Shown: positions 34,280 through 51,300 of the stretch, one piece after another
How positions within the stretch are numbered: the first letter of the stretch is position 1
Layout of the letters: the number at the start of each line of letters is the position of its first letter
Assembly (NCBI RefSeq): GCF_900496995.4
Contig: NC_044010.1
Location: 6,944,001 to 7,008,000, forward strand
Source of the DNA: Aquila chrysaetos chrysaetos
Lineage: Eukaryota > Chordata > Aves > Accipitriformes > Accipitridae
Direction of reading: 5' to 3'
DNA length: 64,000 nt
Notes under the pieces: generated by a model
What the model was told of the DNA's origin: nothing
Seen by the model: only the letters and a program-made list of their open reading frames with translations
The model's database searches: none
Translations under genes and position numbers: made by a program

Positions 34280-36403
34280 TTGTGGAGAGGGTGGCTTCTT
34301 ATATAGAGGGCCGTAGAGGTAAGTCACGCCTCTGTGACGGGTGCTGCACCCACTCTGAAGTAACAGTACTTTGGTTCAGGCATCACTTACAAGTAGGCCT
34401 GAGTGAAGTCAGCCCTGTTGTACAAACCTTGAGAAACCGTGCTAGGCTGTATCTTCTCAGGAACTTAAGGAATTTAGGTCATGTCTTACCAGGAGCTAAC
34501 AATACCAGCCTGAGCTGGGACTGGACAGTACAGCTGCTGGGCTTGCACAGTTGCATGTAGACCAAAGGAGAGTTTGGCGAGAAGTCAATCACTTTACACT
34601 ATAAATATCTGCAGCCACCACAGCCCGTTGAGCTCCCTTGCACAGCAGCGGACTGCATGGTGGTGATCTCCCCTTGACACCTCTCAAGGTTAGTCCTTGA
34701 GGTCTTTACCTGATTCCTTACCCGACATCTGGTAGCTACAGTGAGGTAAAGGACATTCTGTATTATATCTAAAGCATATTGTATACAAACTAGCTTAATT
34801 ATTAGAAGTGTAGTAAGTAGTAGAGTGTTTGACCACTGTCTGATCATCATTTAATCCTCATTTAATCAGTTTAATAAAACCTTTTGGTTGATCCCACAAT
34901 AATGACTTCTCTTAATAATTCACCTGTGACGCCTCTCAATTTATTAACTTACCATCTTTATTTTGGGATGTAATGCAAGACCAGTTTGCCTTTTCTTAGT
35001 TCTATTCCTTTCCTCTCATCTTGTGTCCTGTTTGTAGCACAGGACAAAACCACAACTTATTCCTCCCTCCTCTGCCTCTTCTGTAAATGGGTTCTGGTTT
35101 TACTCTGTTTCCAAAACACTTAAGCAGGAGGGTGATGTTAAGAAGCTGTATGTCTCCCTGGGTTTGTCCCTGTTTGCACAGAAACAGCTACAGTTCCTCC
35201 ATAAAATACAGTATCATGTTATAGCTGGGATAAGCAGGTATTAAAAGTAATCTCAGGCGTGAGTAGGATTAGCCAGTGATACAGACTGGAAACATTAGCA
35301 GCTGCTAAAATTTCTGTTTCCTCTCTTGCCAGGAACATTGATAGTTGAGGTAGCAGTATCCTGCTTCTCATGGGCAGCCACCCCACTTAATGCAGAATGA
35401 ATTGTCTGTATTCAACACTTGGCGTGTTCTCTTTGGCATCCAAAATTTGTTTCGTACCTACCAGTGCTCCTACTGCAGTGCATCCTAGTTCTGAGGAGAG
35501 TCTGAAAAGGATGCCGAGCCCAAGGAGCAAGACTAGACAAGAAAAAGAGTGAAAGAAGGCAACACCAAAACAACCTTCGAAGTGACAGTCAACCAGAGCT
35601 CTTTCTGCCTTAGTCCACATTGCCTCTCTGTGTAAATGCCTCAGAGAGCTAAAATCCAAAATGTCTGTGAGCTCCCCTCCCTGCTTTTTAAAATAACCCA
35701 AGAAACCTGTTTAGGGTACTTCATTAATATTAATAGAATTATTGATGTAGCATCTGGTCAGGGTCCCTACTAAAATTCTATTATTCTACACTACAGTGAC
35801 TCTAGGGGACTGTTGCAAGAATACAGTCAAAATACTGGCTGCGTAGTGCCAGGGTTATGGTGACAGACTAGACCAGATGCCGTAGAGGAAGAAAAAGGAG
35901 AAAGTACTGCTGGAAGACGAGAGAGATGCACAAGGTAAATTCCTTGTCCATAGAAGCCTGTACTCAACATCACTTCTGTACATGACAGGTGCAGAAGAGG
36001 CAAAGCTTTACAAGGTAATGCTGGCTGCTTGCAGTGTGGTGTATACCCTGCAAACAATTTAAGACATCAAAAGCATTTAAAACTGAAATGGTCTCCACTA
36101 CTTCAGTATGCTGCCAGTCCTTCCTTTGATCAATGAGTGGGGAGAAGGAAAGGGAGAGCTTTTGTGTCCCCGGCCTGGGGAAGTGCAGTTCCTCACTCCA
36201 CAACATAGCGTGTTCCTCAGGAACTTGGCAAGAAAGTCTGCTCCTGTGTCAGATGCCCGTTTAACCAAAGCATGTTCCCATGAAGGCACTGAAACATAAG
36301 GTTTAAAGTTTAAGTGAAGGAGAGGACTTGATTTTATTTACTACTTTACCTGTCACAGGGGCACTGGTTCTTGCATGTAACAAAACTGTGTTCCCTCCTG
36401 CAG
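34280..36403. other. Stretch with no supported gene
   Basis: AT-rich sequence with short ORFs on both strands. A 104-aa minus-strand ORF at 35701-35387 has a hydrophobic middle but no recognisable family and no matching neighbours. Confidence 0.4.
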
Positions 36404-36523
36404 ATGGCTGAGGAAAATCCAAGAGTAATTCCAGTGTTGGAAGCATTTGTGAATGAAGATCTTTTGACCAATAAAGCAGAAAACCCAGGTGTGTCCAGAG
36501 GTAAAACTGGTTCTTCAGGGTAA
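36404..36523 (+). other. Splice-flanked block starting with ATG, possible exon
   Basis: TTCCCTCCTGCAG is followed by ATGGCTGAGG and an open frame (MAEENPRVIPVLEAFVNEDL and on). A strong donor, TTCAGG then GTAAGA, sits at 36519; if unspliced the frame stops at 36523. AATAAA follows at 36716-36721. The product is not recognised. It is the best-looking single exon of the plus-strand set, but no partner exon is certain. Confidence 0.35.
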
Positions 36524-37748
36524 GACTGTACCTGCTGTTTCTAGTACAGCTGTAAAAAACTATGATCTAGCTCCACGTGGCTTCCACTAAGGACACCTCG
36601 TGGCAACTATACACACCCCCAAGGATCATGGGGTCCAATTCACAGTCTGCTGCTATTTCAGAGCACTTTTTATATAAATGGATTTACCAGACATATTTAA
36701 TGTATTTACGTGGTTAATAAAAGACTTCCCAGCACTGTTAAGGTGTTTTGTTCTGAAGAGGGACTAAAAACAGAACTGCACTTTCTTTTACATACACATG
36801 CGGAGACTCAATTAAGCGCTCAAACTCTCTGTGCAAGATTCCCTTTATTTCACAAAAGAATCCAACTTATATATGTTTCAACAAAGATCAGAAAGTACTA
36901 ACGGCACACAGCCAATACTACTAACACAGGAGGGCATATCTGGCCCAGCTGGGATGTTTGCCAGTCCTCAGAACAGTTAAAGATAAAAACATTCCATACA
37001 CATACTCGTGACTGTCTTCAGCCACATCTTCCCAGGTATACACAAGGCCATCCTCCAACCTGACCTTGTGAAACTAGTTCTTCAAAGGCTTGGCAAACAT
37101 GCAGCACAACAAATTCTAACGGTCGCTCTTGAAAACAAATGCCAGGTGTTCCAAGCTGCTCCCACATACACAGACTTATTTTCAGAGGCTCTTCAGTCAA
37201 GGCTGAGGCCTTGAAAATGACAGACTTGGCAAGATTGATGCTTTTGGAAGATCCCGGGTTTAAGATACCAAGAAAAGATTCCTGAAGTGTTCACTTGCAC
37301 CTGTTCTATCTGTCTAGATACTACTGCATTTCCCCCTAGGATCGAGCATCCTATGGGCTGGTTCGCTCGGGGGCACGTAGGGATTAGGGGTAAAATATTA
37401 GAGAATTACAGGTTTGATCTCTGCTAAGCTGTGGAAACTAGAGATCTGCATCTTTCTACCGCATCCCCCCAGCTTACATATATACTGAAAACAGACCTCG
37501 CCTCCTGTTTAATCTTAAGAGTTACAAAAAATTCCATAATGAAACAAAACACTAAAAATACCTCAGAGTGGTTCACAAAAGACCTGCCTTTTCTTGAGGT
37601 TTAAACACTTAATTTAAGCAACTTTTGACAAGTGCATACACACATTTGACAATGTTAAGACATGACAAGACTGAGTGCCAGAGTTTGACATAGGCACTTA
37701 ACAGCTTTGGGCTAAATTCTCTTTTAACAACTACTGCTATTGATGGCA

Positions 37749-37776
37749 TTTTTTTTTTTTTTTTTTTTTTCCCCCC
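37749..37776. repeat. Poly-T / poly-C run
   Basis: 22 T bases followed by 6 C bases, in the stretch downstream of GTPBP8 on the minus strand. Confidence 0.85.
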
Positions 37777-38435
37777 TCTAATTCTGTGCCTTGTAATGAG
37801 CCAACTTCAGGTGCTTTTTAGCTGCTGCGGGACACAGTTCTGCCAGCTGTTACAGTGCCCCTGAAGAGTACGGGACATCAGTATTGTACTTCAGCTGCCA
37901 GGGTAGAACAGGATGCAGATAACAGACAGTGTGTCTCATCTCTATCTCTGGCAATTCATCTGAGTGCAGCTGCAGAACTTCATGCTGGATCTAAAACAGG
38001 AGGTAGCTGCAGCACTGACTGACAATAAAGTGCAGAAGGAGAGAGTTCCCCTACATGCCAGTCTTTTGTTCCATGCCAACAGTAATCAAAAAGCAGATCC
38101 CATTAAAGATGTGTCCTTTCCTTCATCCACCTGGAACAGGGACAACTCGAGGTATGCAAGCAAGGCATGCTATCACGCTGCACCTATGGGGGACACAATG
38201 CAGAAGAGTTACAAAAGGAAACTACACAAGAAGTCCCAAACACCTTCGCAGACAACATGTTGGCTATGTCCACTCCAGATCGCCTTAGAGCAGGCAGATT
38301 GCACAGGTGCTAGTTTTTGGTCCCTGCTACATAAGCTGAGAGAAGTAAACCTCTGTGTATCATTCAATTCAACTGGGCAAGTACGGCTTGCTTAATGTTA
38401 GGGCTATAGTTTTTCTTTTCTAAACTAAATGCCTT

Positions 38436-38441
38436 TTTATT
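38436..38441 (-). terminator. Probable GTPBP8 polyadenylation signal
   Basis: TTTATT on plus is AATAAA on minus, about 325 bases after the GTPBP8 stop. A distal alternative AATAAA lies at 36843-36848 on the minus strand. Confidence 0.5.
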
Positions 38442-38764
38442 AATGAAATTACTAGACTATCTCTAGTATCCTAAATATAGCAGAGCTTAGGCACGCAGTG
38501 GTAGCTTTTTGAACATTTCTCTGGCAGGAGAGGAAATGCTCCATTAAGACTTAGCTTTTCTTTGGAGGTTCTCTTTGCTTTTTTCTCCTTAGCACAATCA
38601 TGTAGGTTTTATAAAAGTTTTATAATAACCTGGATTCATTCATAGTGCAAACTTCCTGAATTAAATAAATTCTAGTACCTTGGGTTATTTACAACAAAAA
38701 TCCAGACCTCTGGTTTTGGTACCTTTTGTTCTGGATGAGCTGAGCAGATCAGGAGTCAGTCTTC

Positions 38765-41900
<3,136 letters not shown>

Positions 41901-42229
41901 GCGGGTTTTCCCCAGCCTCGGCTCTTTGCTTTTCGTTCTTGCTCACCTCGGGTCCTTTACAGACTCGAGCCAAACCCAGGAACGCCGCCGAGCGGCTCCG
42001 GGCTCCGTCTGGGGCAAAGCAGCAGCGGCCTTCGGCACCCTCGGTCTCCCTGCCGCGACGGTCGGTTCTCCAGGGGCTGTTCTGATGTTAGACCTTACGC
42101 CCAGGCAAGCCCGAGGGTCCTGGGGAACGCCGCTTCCTCTTTGAGACAAGACACCCATTTTTCTTCTGCAGTCGCAGTCCTCTCTTTAAAGCTCTGTAAG
42201 CCTGGTTGGTTTGATCATTACAATGAATA

Positions 42230-45200
42230 GATCTAAGGCCAGGAAGGACCATTAGAAGATAACACGGGCTATATCCTACTTTCCCTGTCTTGAGCTCAGT
42301 TACAAAGCTATGGGGAGGGAACTTCTATCCCCTAAGAAAAGGCCAGCCAGCAACCTACACGTTTCTCAGAGATACCTTCAAATCTTTTGTAATAAGACAA
42401 GCTTCTACCGAAATCCATGAGCTTTTTCTCAAATTTATGATCAGTGAAAGCAGTTACTGGTGAGAGTTAGGCTAACGGTGTAAACCTAGGGGGAAAAAAA
42501 CCTGCATTCTACCTTAGTCCTGCAAATTAAGTCCTCTGAAAATCTGCTTTGGCTCACAGCAAGACAGAGCTCAAAAGCACATAGCTCAAGACAGACCACA
42601 ATCACTGGCTGCTAGGTGCATACTTAGAAGAGTGCTCCCAAATAAATCTACAAATGACCTTTATTTGGTTCCAAACCAGTTTGAAATGTACAGAGCAGGC
42701 CCCTCTCCTGTCACCCCCAGAGGTGCACATAACCACGGGTACATGCAGAGAAATAAAGCAGAACAATAAACTGTTCAAGAACTACTTCAGGAACACTGCT
42801 AATTTTTGGGGTTTGTTTTTTTTTTGTGTGTGGTAATGCAGCAACCTAATTTCATTGAACTCTGTGGTGAATCTAGCAACAGAAAAAGCACACTGGCCAG
42901 AGGTTATGCTCGTAACCACTCCAGTTGGCCAATTTCCACATTTTTATGCTAAACCACGACACGCAAAACAGAGCAAATGCTCTTAGGTATTTTCACCTCA
43001 GCATCCCTTGCAGCTCACTGCCGCTGGCGGCAGACTTGCCTGCTCGCAATTACATTAGTTACCCTCACCAAGCACACGTTCTCCAGCACATCGCTCCCAG
43101 AACAGCCGGCCAGAGACAGGAGAGAAGGCGGCAGAGAAACCAACTGGCCCATTTAACAGTATATCTGCAGGCGTGATGATGTGAACAGAGGTGCCCAGCT
43201 CACAGGCTAGTGCCCTAACCATTGTCTCCCTTTTTAATGTGCCTACACAGGCAACAGGAACAAATTAAAATGGCACAGAACCTTCTGAATACTTCTAATT
43301 TTAGCAAAGGGCTGGATCAACAGGAGCATCCAGTAGACCCACATCTAAAACCTGAAGATCAGACCTGTGCATTTCAGTGGAAGGTGGTTTGTTTTTTTTT
43401 TTTCCTGGACTAAACTGCAGTCTAGGTTCTCTGTGGACAGACCATATGGAGACTGCACGAGGCAGGTTACTGTGGACAGAACTGGTGAAATACCAGCATT
43501 TAAGCCTGCTTTGTATCTCCCCTGAAAGACTCTACTTTCTATTCCACATTTTATTGCCAAACTTTAGGCATTTGGACTAAAATTGCCTATGGCTCATGTC
43601 TGTGGCAGCAGATGTCTCTTTTTGGTTGCAGGTTATGTAGTTCAGGTATTAGGGAATGACTACAAAAATAATTTGGTCCACATTAAGAACTCTGACAATC
43701 ATTCCTTTGGAGTATGAAAGAGGGATCTACGACCATTGACACTGGCCTAAATCCCAAAGAATGGTGTGGAGCTAGTAGGAAGTAGTGACATCAGTTGTCT
43801 TGTCTGGTCAGATCTTGTCTTTCACAGCATCGTGCAACAGGCCAAACCATCATTCATTTCAGATACCTCTCAAAGAAGAGCAGCTGCAAGACCAGCTAGA
43901 GGTGGAATTCTGGGAGAGCAGTGAGAGCTCCTTGTGCATTTGGGGCAGTGGGTTTGGGTCCCATGAGCCAAAGCCAACTGGGCTTTTGAGCTTCATTTCC
44001 AGGAAGAGGAACTGAGAGCAAATATTGTCACCAGGAAGCATGCCAGAAAGGACAGAGCACATGCACCAACCTTTCTGCTTTTTTGTGACACAGCACTACT
44101 GACTGTGTCCAAATCTGTGCTCTCGCCTAAAATACAGCCTATGTTCTTTCCACTTGGAAGGTGGTTTAGGAACTAAAGTTAGTAAGATAGACAGTTTTAA
44201 AGGCTGAATTACTTGTATAAAGGGCAAAGAAGCTCTGCATTTTCCTCTATGCAAACTATTCTATTTAGCGGGGGGTGGGGAGAAGTGTCTCTTTCCTCCA
44301 GAAGGAATTCAAAGCCAGAAACTTCTTAAGGGCTGGACATTTGAAGAAAAAAAAAAAATTTAAAAGTAAAAAAAAAAAAAAAAAAAAAAATTAGTGGGAA
44401 AGTTTTTGAAAAGTTCTCAAGTAAAGTAATGGAAGAGAGAGGCATCATTGCTCATGTGACAGCAAACACTTCTAGTCCTAGCTGAAGAGTAGTTTCCACT
44501 GGCTTCACAGAACTGAAATTCTCGTTTTGATATTCATCTCAAATTTGATGAATCTCTTCCATTCATACCTGGTCTGACCTCTGCTGCAGAGTTTGGTTTT
44601 GACTTCGGCCTTTGAGCAGAGGCAAAGAGAAGACACTCCATCCATTTTCTCAGAGTTGGCCTTGGTCATTAGCACAAGAATCAGTGCTGTGAATATGCAG
44701 AAGAGGAGGAAATTCTGTGTCTTAAGGGCGTTGAATCTGTTAGAAACCCCTTGAATCTGGGCTGAAAAAATAGTAGTGCCAATAACACTGACTGGTGAAC
44801 ACGCTGACAAATGGAAAGGCTCCCCGTGATCAGTGCGGGTGGGATGGAGAACCATATAATCAAGAACTGATTTGAGATAAACTTTTGTTTCCTTAACGCT
44901 GGTTGCTATGGCCATGACCAGGACCATGGTAGCGGCAGGTAAATCTTGAAATAAAGGAATTGGTAAAGAAGGAGGACAATGTCATGTGTTTCCTCCCAGT
45001 CATGCTGTGCCTCACGTCATACAGTGATTTTATCGCAGAGACATTCAGAATGTCAGACAAAGCTATGTGAGGACACTTGTGTACTCCACATCCTTAACCA
45101 GGTTTATCAGCAGAGCTCCTGCCTTCATACAATTCATATCTGTGCTAAAACAGTTCAGTGGCTTGAAAAAAAAGCCTCAAACAATATCAATCAAGCTACA

Positions 45201-48200
45201 AATTTCCAAGCAAAGTACCAGCTTTTGCAAGAACCTAGTGTTGCATGGCTGAGATCCCACAAATTACCTTTGTTTTGTTTATAATAATCATCAAGAAATG
45301 TAATCTTATTACCTCACCAGTTTGAGATTGCCCCCTTTTAGCATACCTTAGTTTTTGTGGGCATAGCATCCAAAGGCCATCGTGCGACAAAATTCAGGGG
45401 TACTGGTGGCTCACGTAGCCCACAGTTCTGAGTTTTATGTTGTATGAGCTGGTGGGGATGGTCTCATTCTGTCCTTGCAGATCTACAACATGTTTGCTCA
45501 GAGCACAATATTCTCTAATGATCTGGCCCAAAAGTATTTCTGATGCAGGCAAACTATTTGTGTGATCATTTATAAATCCAGCAATAGCTTCAGCAAATGC
45601 CTTTCTCTCCACTCCCCAAAGGAAATGCCCTAGTTCAAGAATTAAAAACGCTCCATTTAGAAGTTAACCAAAACTTACCACATCAATACTAGAAAGCAAC
45701 AAAGAACATCCCTAAAAATAAAATAAAGTGCTTTCTTTTGAACGGGATACAGGTGATCATTGGGAAAAGAAAAAAAAAAAATGTGGCGGTGGTGGGTGAG
45801 AGTTGTTGCTTGCTTTGACCACGAGATGGAGAGGAAAGCGCAGCTGGAGCCTGGACCCTGACAAAAGCCCTCACAGAGGGACTGCACAGCAGCAGCAGCA
45901 TGAAGCCAACGTTTGCAAAGCCGTGCTCTCCCGGGGGCTGAGCCATAAATAACCATTGAGCAACTACTTAGCAGCATGCTCTGAAACACCCACGAGGGTA
46001 GCTAAAACCAGCGTCTGGTACATCGGTAACTGGTGGGGAGGAGGGGGAGGATAAGGCCCTCTGCTAGAGGTATGATGTACATACAGAGCCTCTTACAAGG
46101 GCTCTTGCAGAATGGCTAAAAAAAGGCAGGTAGCAAGTGAGAAATGACACAAAGGAAACAGGATATCATGCAGTCGTTCATGGCACTCTACCGCTTCAAG
46201 TAAAACAGGGTCTCAAAACACAGAAGTCTTCTGAGCTGAGGAGGAAACAATCTAACACTGAAGGACACTTAAAACCAGCTCCAGGGCTGTGCTGGAGGTT
46301 GATGGAGAACATCCAGGTCCAACAGCTCAGCTGTTTGGATCAGCTGCCTGGGGCACAACAGCGGTGCTCCTGCCACAATATCACCATGCTGTTCGGATCC
46401 AGCTCTAGTGTCAGACTGAGAGTTTGAGCTTCCAAAAATAAAAACACCCATCAACCGTCCCCCTGCCAAATCGCCCATATACAACCTTTCCACTCTTCAT
46501 AGTCCTGCAGTAAGGTGCTGTGCTGTGGCCAGACCGTAATCCAAAGGCTCAAAACCCAAAGGGCTAAGTAAAGAAATACAAACATGATTTTCAGACATCA
46601 TTTCACTATCAGAGAGCAAGCGGAATCTTTAGCAAAAAAAACCCAACCCAAACCCAAAAACATCAGGCCTCACCCCAAAGATAACTGGACTAGGTTGCAT
46701 CACATGCTGTAGGGAATTATCCCTTTCCATTTATCAGGAGTTTTCCTGTCTCAGTTTCTAAAATGACCCTAGATTCTTCCAGGTGCCTGGCTGCATTGCT
46801 CCCAATTAAACCCCAAGTAATTAGGACCCTGAAAGCTTCTGATTTTCATTACTTGGGCCATTATTTCTTGCTGCGCCTGCCATTTAGTGCTGAGCTACGT
46901 CACCCACAGATTCTATGGCTGAAACTATGGTATGTCTCGCGCTGCAGGGATCTAAATGTGATCTTTGCATCTTGGACCTGCCTCTAAACATGAGAAATGG
47001 TTGTTGCACTGAACTGCCAAGCCACACAGCACTGAAGCAGAAGCCACATTGACCAAGCTGCAGCTAGCTGTCTGAAATTGTTTGACAAAGTGACTTTCAG
47101 AAAGTGTAATTGCAGCAACAACAGCCAGCAGAGATGAAGATTCATTATATTGCTGCTGTTGGCTTTTCTGAATATACGAACTGTGAACACAGGTTGCCTG
47201 ACTTTCTTTTTGAACTTACCCAGCTTTTCCTTTGAGTTACTAATGGGTGCTCTGCCTCTTCTCAGTTAAATGGCACCCACTATTTGGCAGGAGGAGGAAG
47301 AGACACAGTTGCCTGCAGACCAGTGATTCCCTCCATTTGTGGATGCCTTGCATCTCTTTGACCACAGAACTGAAGCCCTTCCAGGCACATTTCAGCACAG
47401 CCATGGAAACACATAAATCTGCTGTGACAGTAGTTGGGGGGGGAGAGTTCTGTTCTTAGAACAGGCAAATAGTCACCAATTTATTTCAGCTTGGTGGCTT
47501 CAAAGTTTGGGGAGGCTAACATTTTTCTGATAAAATTAAATTCAGTGCATTAATTTCCAGGGAGGTTCATCTTATATCTAGGGAAACTGTCTTTGCTGGT
47601 GTAAGACAGCGGTCTTAATCACATGAGAAGACAGACAGTAGTAGCTTGGGGAAAGGTCTTTAAGGACCTTGTAAAAATTAAGGGACTCTTCTGGTTCTAA
47701 ACAAAATCCTGCAGCTCACCACTGGAACAACCTTCAGTCTTCACTTGTGTATGTATAGGGGGCATATAGTACCAGAAGTGTTTGAAAAACAAAAAAAAAG
47801 GTGCAAAAAAAAAGCCACCTTCACCTAACTGTCTGTAGATGTACTATTATCAGAGAAACAGAGCTGTAACATAAATGTACAACATACCTAAATACCTTCC
47901 CTCCCTGCAGGGGAGAAGTGATTGCCAGTGCCTTTTAGAGAAAAGGTCTTAGGCTGTTAGGTATGTGGGGAAGGATAGAGTGGGGAGGAAGAGGAATTTT
48001 AAGAGATTTTTTTTTAATATGTTGAGCATCCTTTAAGTGGTAAGCTAAGAATATCCTTCCCCCAATTCCCAATGATAAAATTCTTATTGCAAGATCAGAA
48101 CCAGACATGAAAAATCACACTGCTTAGACTTTGTGCAAGTTCTTCCGCGGAGTTTGTCTTCCCACGGTAACACTATGCAGAAGGCCAATGGTCAGAAAGC

Positions 48201-48369
48201 AAATACCGATACCATTTCCTCTCCGTTCACCAATTCTCAGCACAGGAAGCGTTGTGCTAGGAGAACAGGTGCTAGAAGAAGAACAACGACCTCTTTGTAG
48301 CTGCACTGCAGGGCTCCCAGGAGCACAGAAAGAGCAGTGACTCTGGCTGCTGAGGATCACTGGCAGGGG
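42230..48369. other. About 6 kb between GTPBP8 and CD200R1 without a supported gene
   Basis: Mostly AT-rich unique sequence, with an A run of 23 at 44368-44390. Minus-strand ORFs at 44927-44505 (140 aa, one hydrophobic segment) and around 45.35-45.95 kb (one with a leader-like LLLLCSPSVRAF) have splice-like borders but no recognisable family. The CD200R1 promoter and any 5' UTR exon should lie at the right end. Confidence 0.45.
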
Positions 48370-51300
48370 ATGACAGGGAGCTCACAGCAAGCTGGATGGT
48401 GCAAGAAACCCACATCACCCACAGACGCAAGAGCTACTTTGAAAGTTGTCAGGAAGACCACGTACACCATCGTTCTGCTCACCATCGCTGCAGTCACAGG
48501 AGCTACAGGTACTTCTGAGTACCAACTCTTTGTTAAGGGCAGAGAAGGAAAAGACAATGTATCAGAGTGATGTTTACTCAGTTCTTCTTTGGGACAGAAA
48601 AAAATCTAGGGGAAGGGATCTTTACAAATTGCTGACAGGACTTTTTTATGGAAAACTAATAACCTGCAAATCAGAACATTACTAGCTGCAACTGTATCTT
48701 TCCGTTGTCAACCAAGAAGATGTTGAACTTGGGCTTTTCAATGACTTGATGAAAACTGGTAATGATTTTCTTGTAGTATGATACTTTTTGTGATAATTAA
48801 CAGATTTATTAAACATGTTTGATGGGAGGTTTTCTGATCAGTCTGAGCACCCCATCAAGCCTTACTCTTAGGTATCAGTGACTTGTCCTGACAAATGACG
48901 TATACTGGGATTTTACGATACTCGATTCAGTTGGAAGTTTTAATAAGACTTAATGGGAAGGTTCTTTCCCCTTTCCAAACTCAGTTAAACACTTAGAAAA
49001 GATAATTCCAAAAATGCAGGATCTGAAAATGTAGCTATAATCCTTCTCTTCCCTACTCTACATTAATTATGCAAATTCTTGTTTGTTTTTCTTGTTTGTT
49101 TTTGTTAGGACAGGTGAGGCAGGTCACAAGGTAGTGATCTTGAATCTATCAGGGATCTCTGCATCTAACAGCAAACAGGAATGTGTTTTCTTTCCAGATA
49201 AATGTCGTACTCTACTATTTCATCTGCCACCACTATAATCAGGGAAATTGGTTCATCTAAGCTTTGGAGTGGCAGGGCAGAAATTGCCACCTGTACTTAC
49301 CCTGATTAGGAGGGCTGCTTATATCCAGCACAAAAGTGGGGCGAATGTCTTCAAACATTCATTTTTCTGCAGTACTGGGCAGTGATACTGAGGGAAAAGC
49401 AACCTGAGAGATCTCCCCATACAGATGGGCTCTGCAGCTCATTCAGACTCTGCTTCCCAGTCATGCTATTTATCCAGTGTCCTAGGGAGAGGACCTCACA
49501 GAGGGAGGGAGTGAAAACAAGGACCAATGTATGTGAACACATCCATGAATCTGGAGATCTGTTCCCACCTAAGAAGAGAGACACAGCTCTTGGGCTGCCA
49601 CAGACAGGGCCTCACGCTGGCGTGTAACAGTGCAGACATTTCTCTGTGAAGCACAGACCAGAACTCCAAGGCTATGAGTGACATCCCTAGGCACCTTCTG
49701 ACACATCCTTCTCCTTCTTTCTCTCCTTCAGGGAACAACAGAGTGTCAGCGGCAGTAGGTAACAGCTGTGTGCTCACCTGCCCTCCCAAATCAAATATAA
49801 CTATGGTAACATGGAAAATAAGCCCCAAGGTTGGAGGCCCTTGCACCTTGGGCTACAGGGCTGCTCAGAATAAGACAGACAGAACAAACTGCAGTGACAG
49901 CATGAACTGGAAATTCAGACCAGATCGGGATCCTGCCCTTGAGATATGGCAAGTAGGAATAGACCATGAGGGAAACTACACCTGCGAAGTAGTAGCAACA
50001 GAAGGGAATTTCCACAAGACGTACCACCTGACCGTGCTAGGTAAGGGACTCCTTCCTCATTTTACAGTTCTCCAAAGCACCACATCTGGGCTTGGACATA
50101 CAAAGCTCCTCGCCCCATGCACTGGAGGAAGTATGCAGAAAGAAGAGGAGCTTTCTTGCTGGGATAAACTGTCATGCATTTCATTGATAGTAGCTCCATT
50201 TCTCCCTTCTCCCTTCTCCTTATTTCCCAAAACTCTTCTCCCTGCTGCTGCCCCCTTTTCCACTGTCTAGTTAGAAACAACAGGTGTGAAGCAATTTCCA
50301 ATATACCAACAGAGGATTCTGCATATGCTTCCAGTTATCCTGTAGAATCAATCATTAATACCCTAATTTAAGAGAACTAAAGCATGTGAGAGTACCACTT
50401 CCAGGTGCTGAGATACTCTATCAAACATGGGATGTTCTTATCCAGACAGTAGGAATGGACCCATTTCCTCTTACGCTGGCATTCCAATACATTTTAAACC
50501 ATGTGTGTGATGGCTGCTTAGGACAAAAGTCTAATTCAGCCCTGTATTTGGGATAATTCCCCACTGCCATCTCCAGGGAAACCTTCTCTAATGGTACATG
50601 GCTGTGGTAACTCACCTGAATGGGGGAAGAGTTGTCCAAAAGGAAAAAAGAGGCACGATCTTTGTCTCTTGTGCCTCTCTCCCATGCCACTGTAACGGGA
50701 CGGCACCTCCAACCTTATTCTCCTCTTTTCACTGTGTTCATTCTGGGTAGAGAACAGAAACATCCTATCCCAACGGTGGCCAACTAACTCCATGCATCTC
50801 CCCTTCCTGGCGCTTTGCAGTGCCCCCAAGGCTGACCATGTACTGTGATGACCACGGGAACCCCGTGTGCAAGGCAACGGCAGGGAAGCCGGCTGCCCAG
50901 ATCTTGTGGGTCCTAGAGAGCAACTCCACCCCCAAGGAAGAAGGCCATGACAACGGGACAGTGACTGTTCTCAGCACGTTCACAGCATACAGCACCAACG
51001 TGACTAACACAACCTGCATTGTGTCCCACCCAGCTGGGAACCAGAGCATGACCATAGCCTGTCATCCCCCAGGTAAGCTTCCCTTTGTGTGTTCGGTGTT
51101 CAAAACCCCATTTAGCCCTCTGTTCATGCACTAAGACAAACATCAGTAGCATTGGCAGGATTGCAGCAGGAATTGTGCAGCTGAGCTGAAGTTTCCAGTG
51201 GGAAATTTGTCAGGAGGGGGAAGGATAAACAAAAGTGCTGTCAGAACTGTAAAGTCCTTTGTGAAATTCTAGGAAAGGTGATGGATGTAGTGGTCTTCCC

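Noticed and set aside
35387-35701. 104-aa minus-strand ORF with a hydrophobic centre
   Set aside because: No recognisable family, no splice partners and no promoter; could be chance.
42840-43250. Possible tRNA-derived SINE with AGGCTAGTGCCCTAACC
   Set aside because: A B-box-like string alone; I could not find an A box, a body or a tail to define an element.
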